Shown here: piece after piece, positions 5,123-5,296 of the stretch
Position numbering within the stretch: the stretch's first letter is position 1
Layout: each line of letters starts with the position of its first letter
NCBI GenBank assembly: GCA_021774355.1
Contig: JAJFJE010000285.1
Coordinates: 1 to 5,296 of the forward strand
DNA from: Alphaproteobacteria bacterium
GTDB lineage: Bacteria > Pseudomonadota > Alphaproteobacteria > Zavarziniales > Zavarziniaceae
DNA: 5,296 nt
Direction of reading: 5' to 3'
Position numbers and translations under genes: made by a program
Notes under the pieces: generated by a model
What the model saw: the letters and a program-made list of their open reading frames with translations, nothing else
Databases searched by the model: none
What the model was told of the DNA's origin: nothing

Positions 5123-5164
5123 CCCGCGTCATCCCGGCCGGAGCGCAGCGCAGAGCCGGGATCC
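5123..5164. repeat. Dispersed repeat, copy 1 (42 bp) with hairpin
   Basis: Identical to 5255-5296 except for one base (G at 5141, C at 5273). It contains an 8-bp hairpin, ATCCCGGC (5131-5138) with GCCGGGAT (5155-5162), around a 16-nt loop rich in GCGCAGCGCAG. Repeats of this form are familiar from many alphaproteobacterial intergenic regions. It lies 92 bp after the last gene of the exported pair and could limit read-through, but there is no T-run. Confidence 0.85.
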
Positions 5165-5217
5165 TGCGCGCCACCGGAAGATCCCCGATCGGCGCTGTCG
5201 CGCCGTCGGGGATGACG
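5127..5217. repeat. 91-bp composite element with terminal inverted repeats
   Basis: CGTCATCCC (5127-5135) and GGGATGACG (5209-5217) are perfect 9-bp terminal inverted repeats. They enclose two alternative inner hairpins, at 5131-5162 and 5181-5213. The outer and inner pairings compete, so the transcript or extruded DNA could adopt either a long stem or two adjacent stems. The layout resembles a REP/BIME- or MITE-like unit. No transposase gene or target duplication is visible. Confidence 0.65.
5181..5213. repeat. Strong 14-bp hairpin inside the composite element
   Basis: ATCCCCGA (5181-5188) pairs with TCGGGGAT (5206-5213). After one bulged T (5189), CGGCGC (5190-5195) pairs with GCGCCG (5200-5205), leaving the tetraloop TGTC. 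This is the most stable local structure I find in the window. Confidence 0.8.
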
Positions 5218-5224
5218 AGGGTTT

Positions 5225-5253
5225 GTGGGGGGGATGCCATGCCGGCCCCCACA
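5225..5253. repeat. Spacer hairpin between repeat copies
   Basis: TGTGGGGG (5225-5232) pairs with CCCCCACA (5246-5253) around a 13-nt loop. It occupies the spacer between the 91-bp element and the second copy of the repeat. Confidence 0.6.
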
Positions 5254-5254
5254 C

Positions 5255-5296
5255 CCCGCGTCATCCCGGCCGCAGCGCAGCGCAGAGCCGGGATCC
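5255..5296. repeat. Dispersed repeat, copy 2 (runs to the window edge)
   Basis: A second copy of the 5123-5164 unit, displaced by 132 bp, with 41 of 42 bases identical and the same ATCCCGGC/GCCGGGAT hairpin. It ends at the last base of the window, so whether a full second composite element follows cannot be seen. Confidence 0.85.

Noticed and set aside
5123..5296. CRISPR array
   Set aside because: Only two copies, separated by a structured 90-bp spacer, with no further units or cas genes; the repeats fit a REP/MITE-like family.

Overview
This 5.3 kb window is GC-rich (GCG/GCC/CGG codons dominate) and looks like chromosomal DNA of an alphaproteobacterium, plausibly a Rhodospirillales-type organism. 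The reasons are the style of the FlgE hook protein, a paired MoxR ATPase / CoxE-like VWA gene set, and intergenic repeats opening with CGTCATCCCGGC and closing with GCCGGGATCC, of a kind common in alphaproteobacterial genomes. The taxonomic call is inference; no rRNA or tRNA gene is present.

Layout from left to right. (1) Positions 1-1199, minus strand: the flagellar hook protein gene flgE, lacking only its last few codons at the left edge. A well-matched sigma-54 promoter (1255-1270, minus) and a small leader hairpin lie upstream of it. (2) Positions 1200-1573: a 374 bp divergent intergenic region with that promoter, several dyads and a decayed copy of the repeat family seen at the right end. 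(3) Positions 1574-2419 and 2442-3620, plus strand: a two-gene unit encoding a MoxR-family AAA+ ATPase and a CoxE-type VWA protein, which very probably act together as a chaperone/metal-insertion-like machine on an unknown client. (4) Positions 3627-4034, minus strand: a small four-helix MAPEG-family membrane protein, convergent with the VWA gene and separated from it by only 6 bp. (5) Positions 4176-4610 and 4636-5031, plus strand: tandem paralogous genes for two small exported proteins sharing a G-x-W motif, a two-cysteine core and an almost identical C-terminal strand. I do not recognise this family. The first copy carries a 15-bp in-frame triplication exactly at its signal-peptidase site. 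(6) Positions 5032-5296: no gene; a dispersed-repeat cluster with a 42-bp direct repeat (41/42 identical) and three strong hairpins, running off the right edge.

The genes do not form one pathway. The window joins the end of a flagellar locus, a MoxR/VWA pair, a membrane enzyme-like gene and a duplicated periplasmic protein. The least described items are the tandem exported paralogues and the client of the MoxR/VWA pair; nothing here proves a new system.
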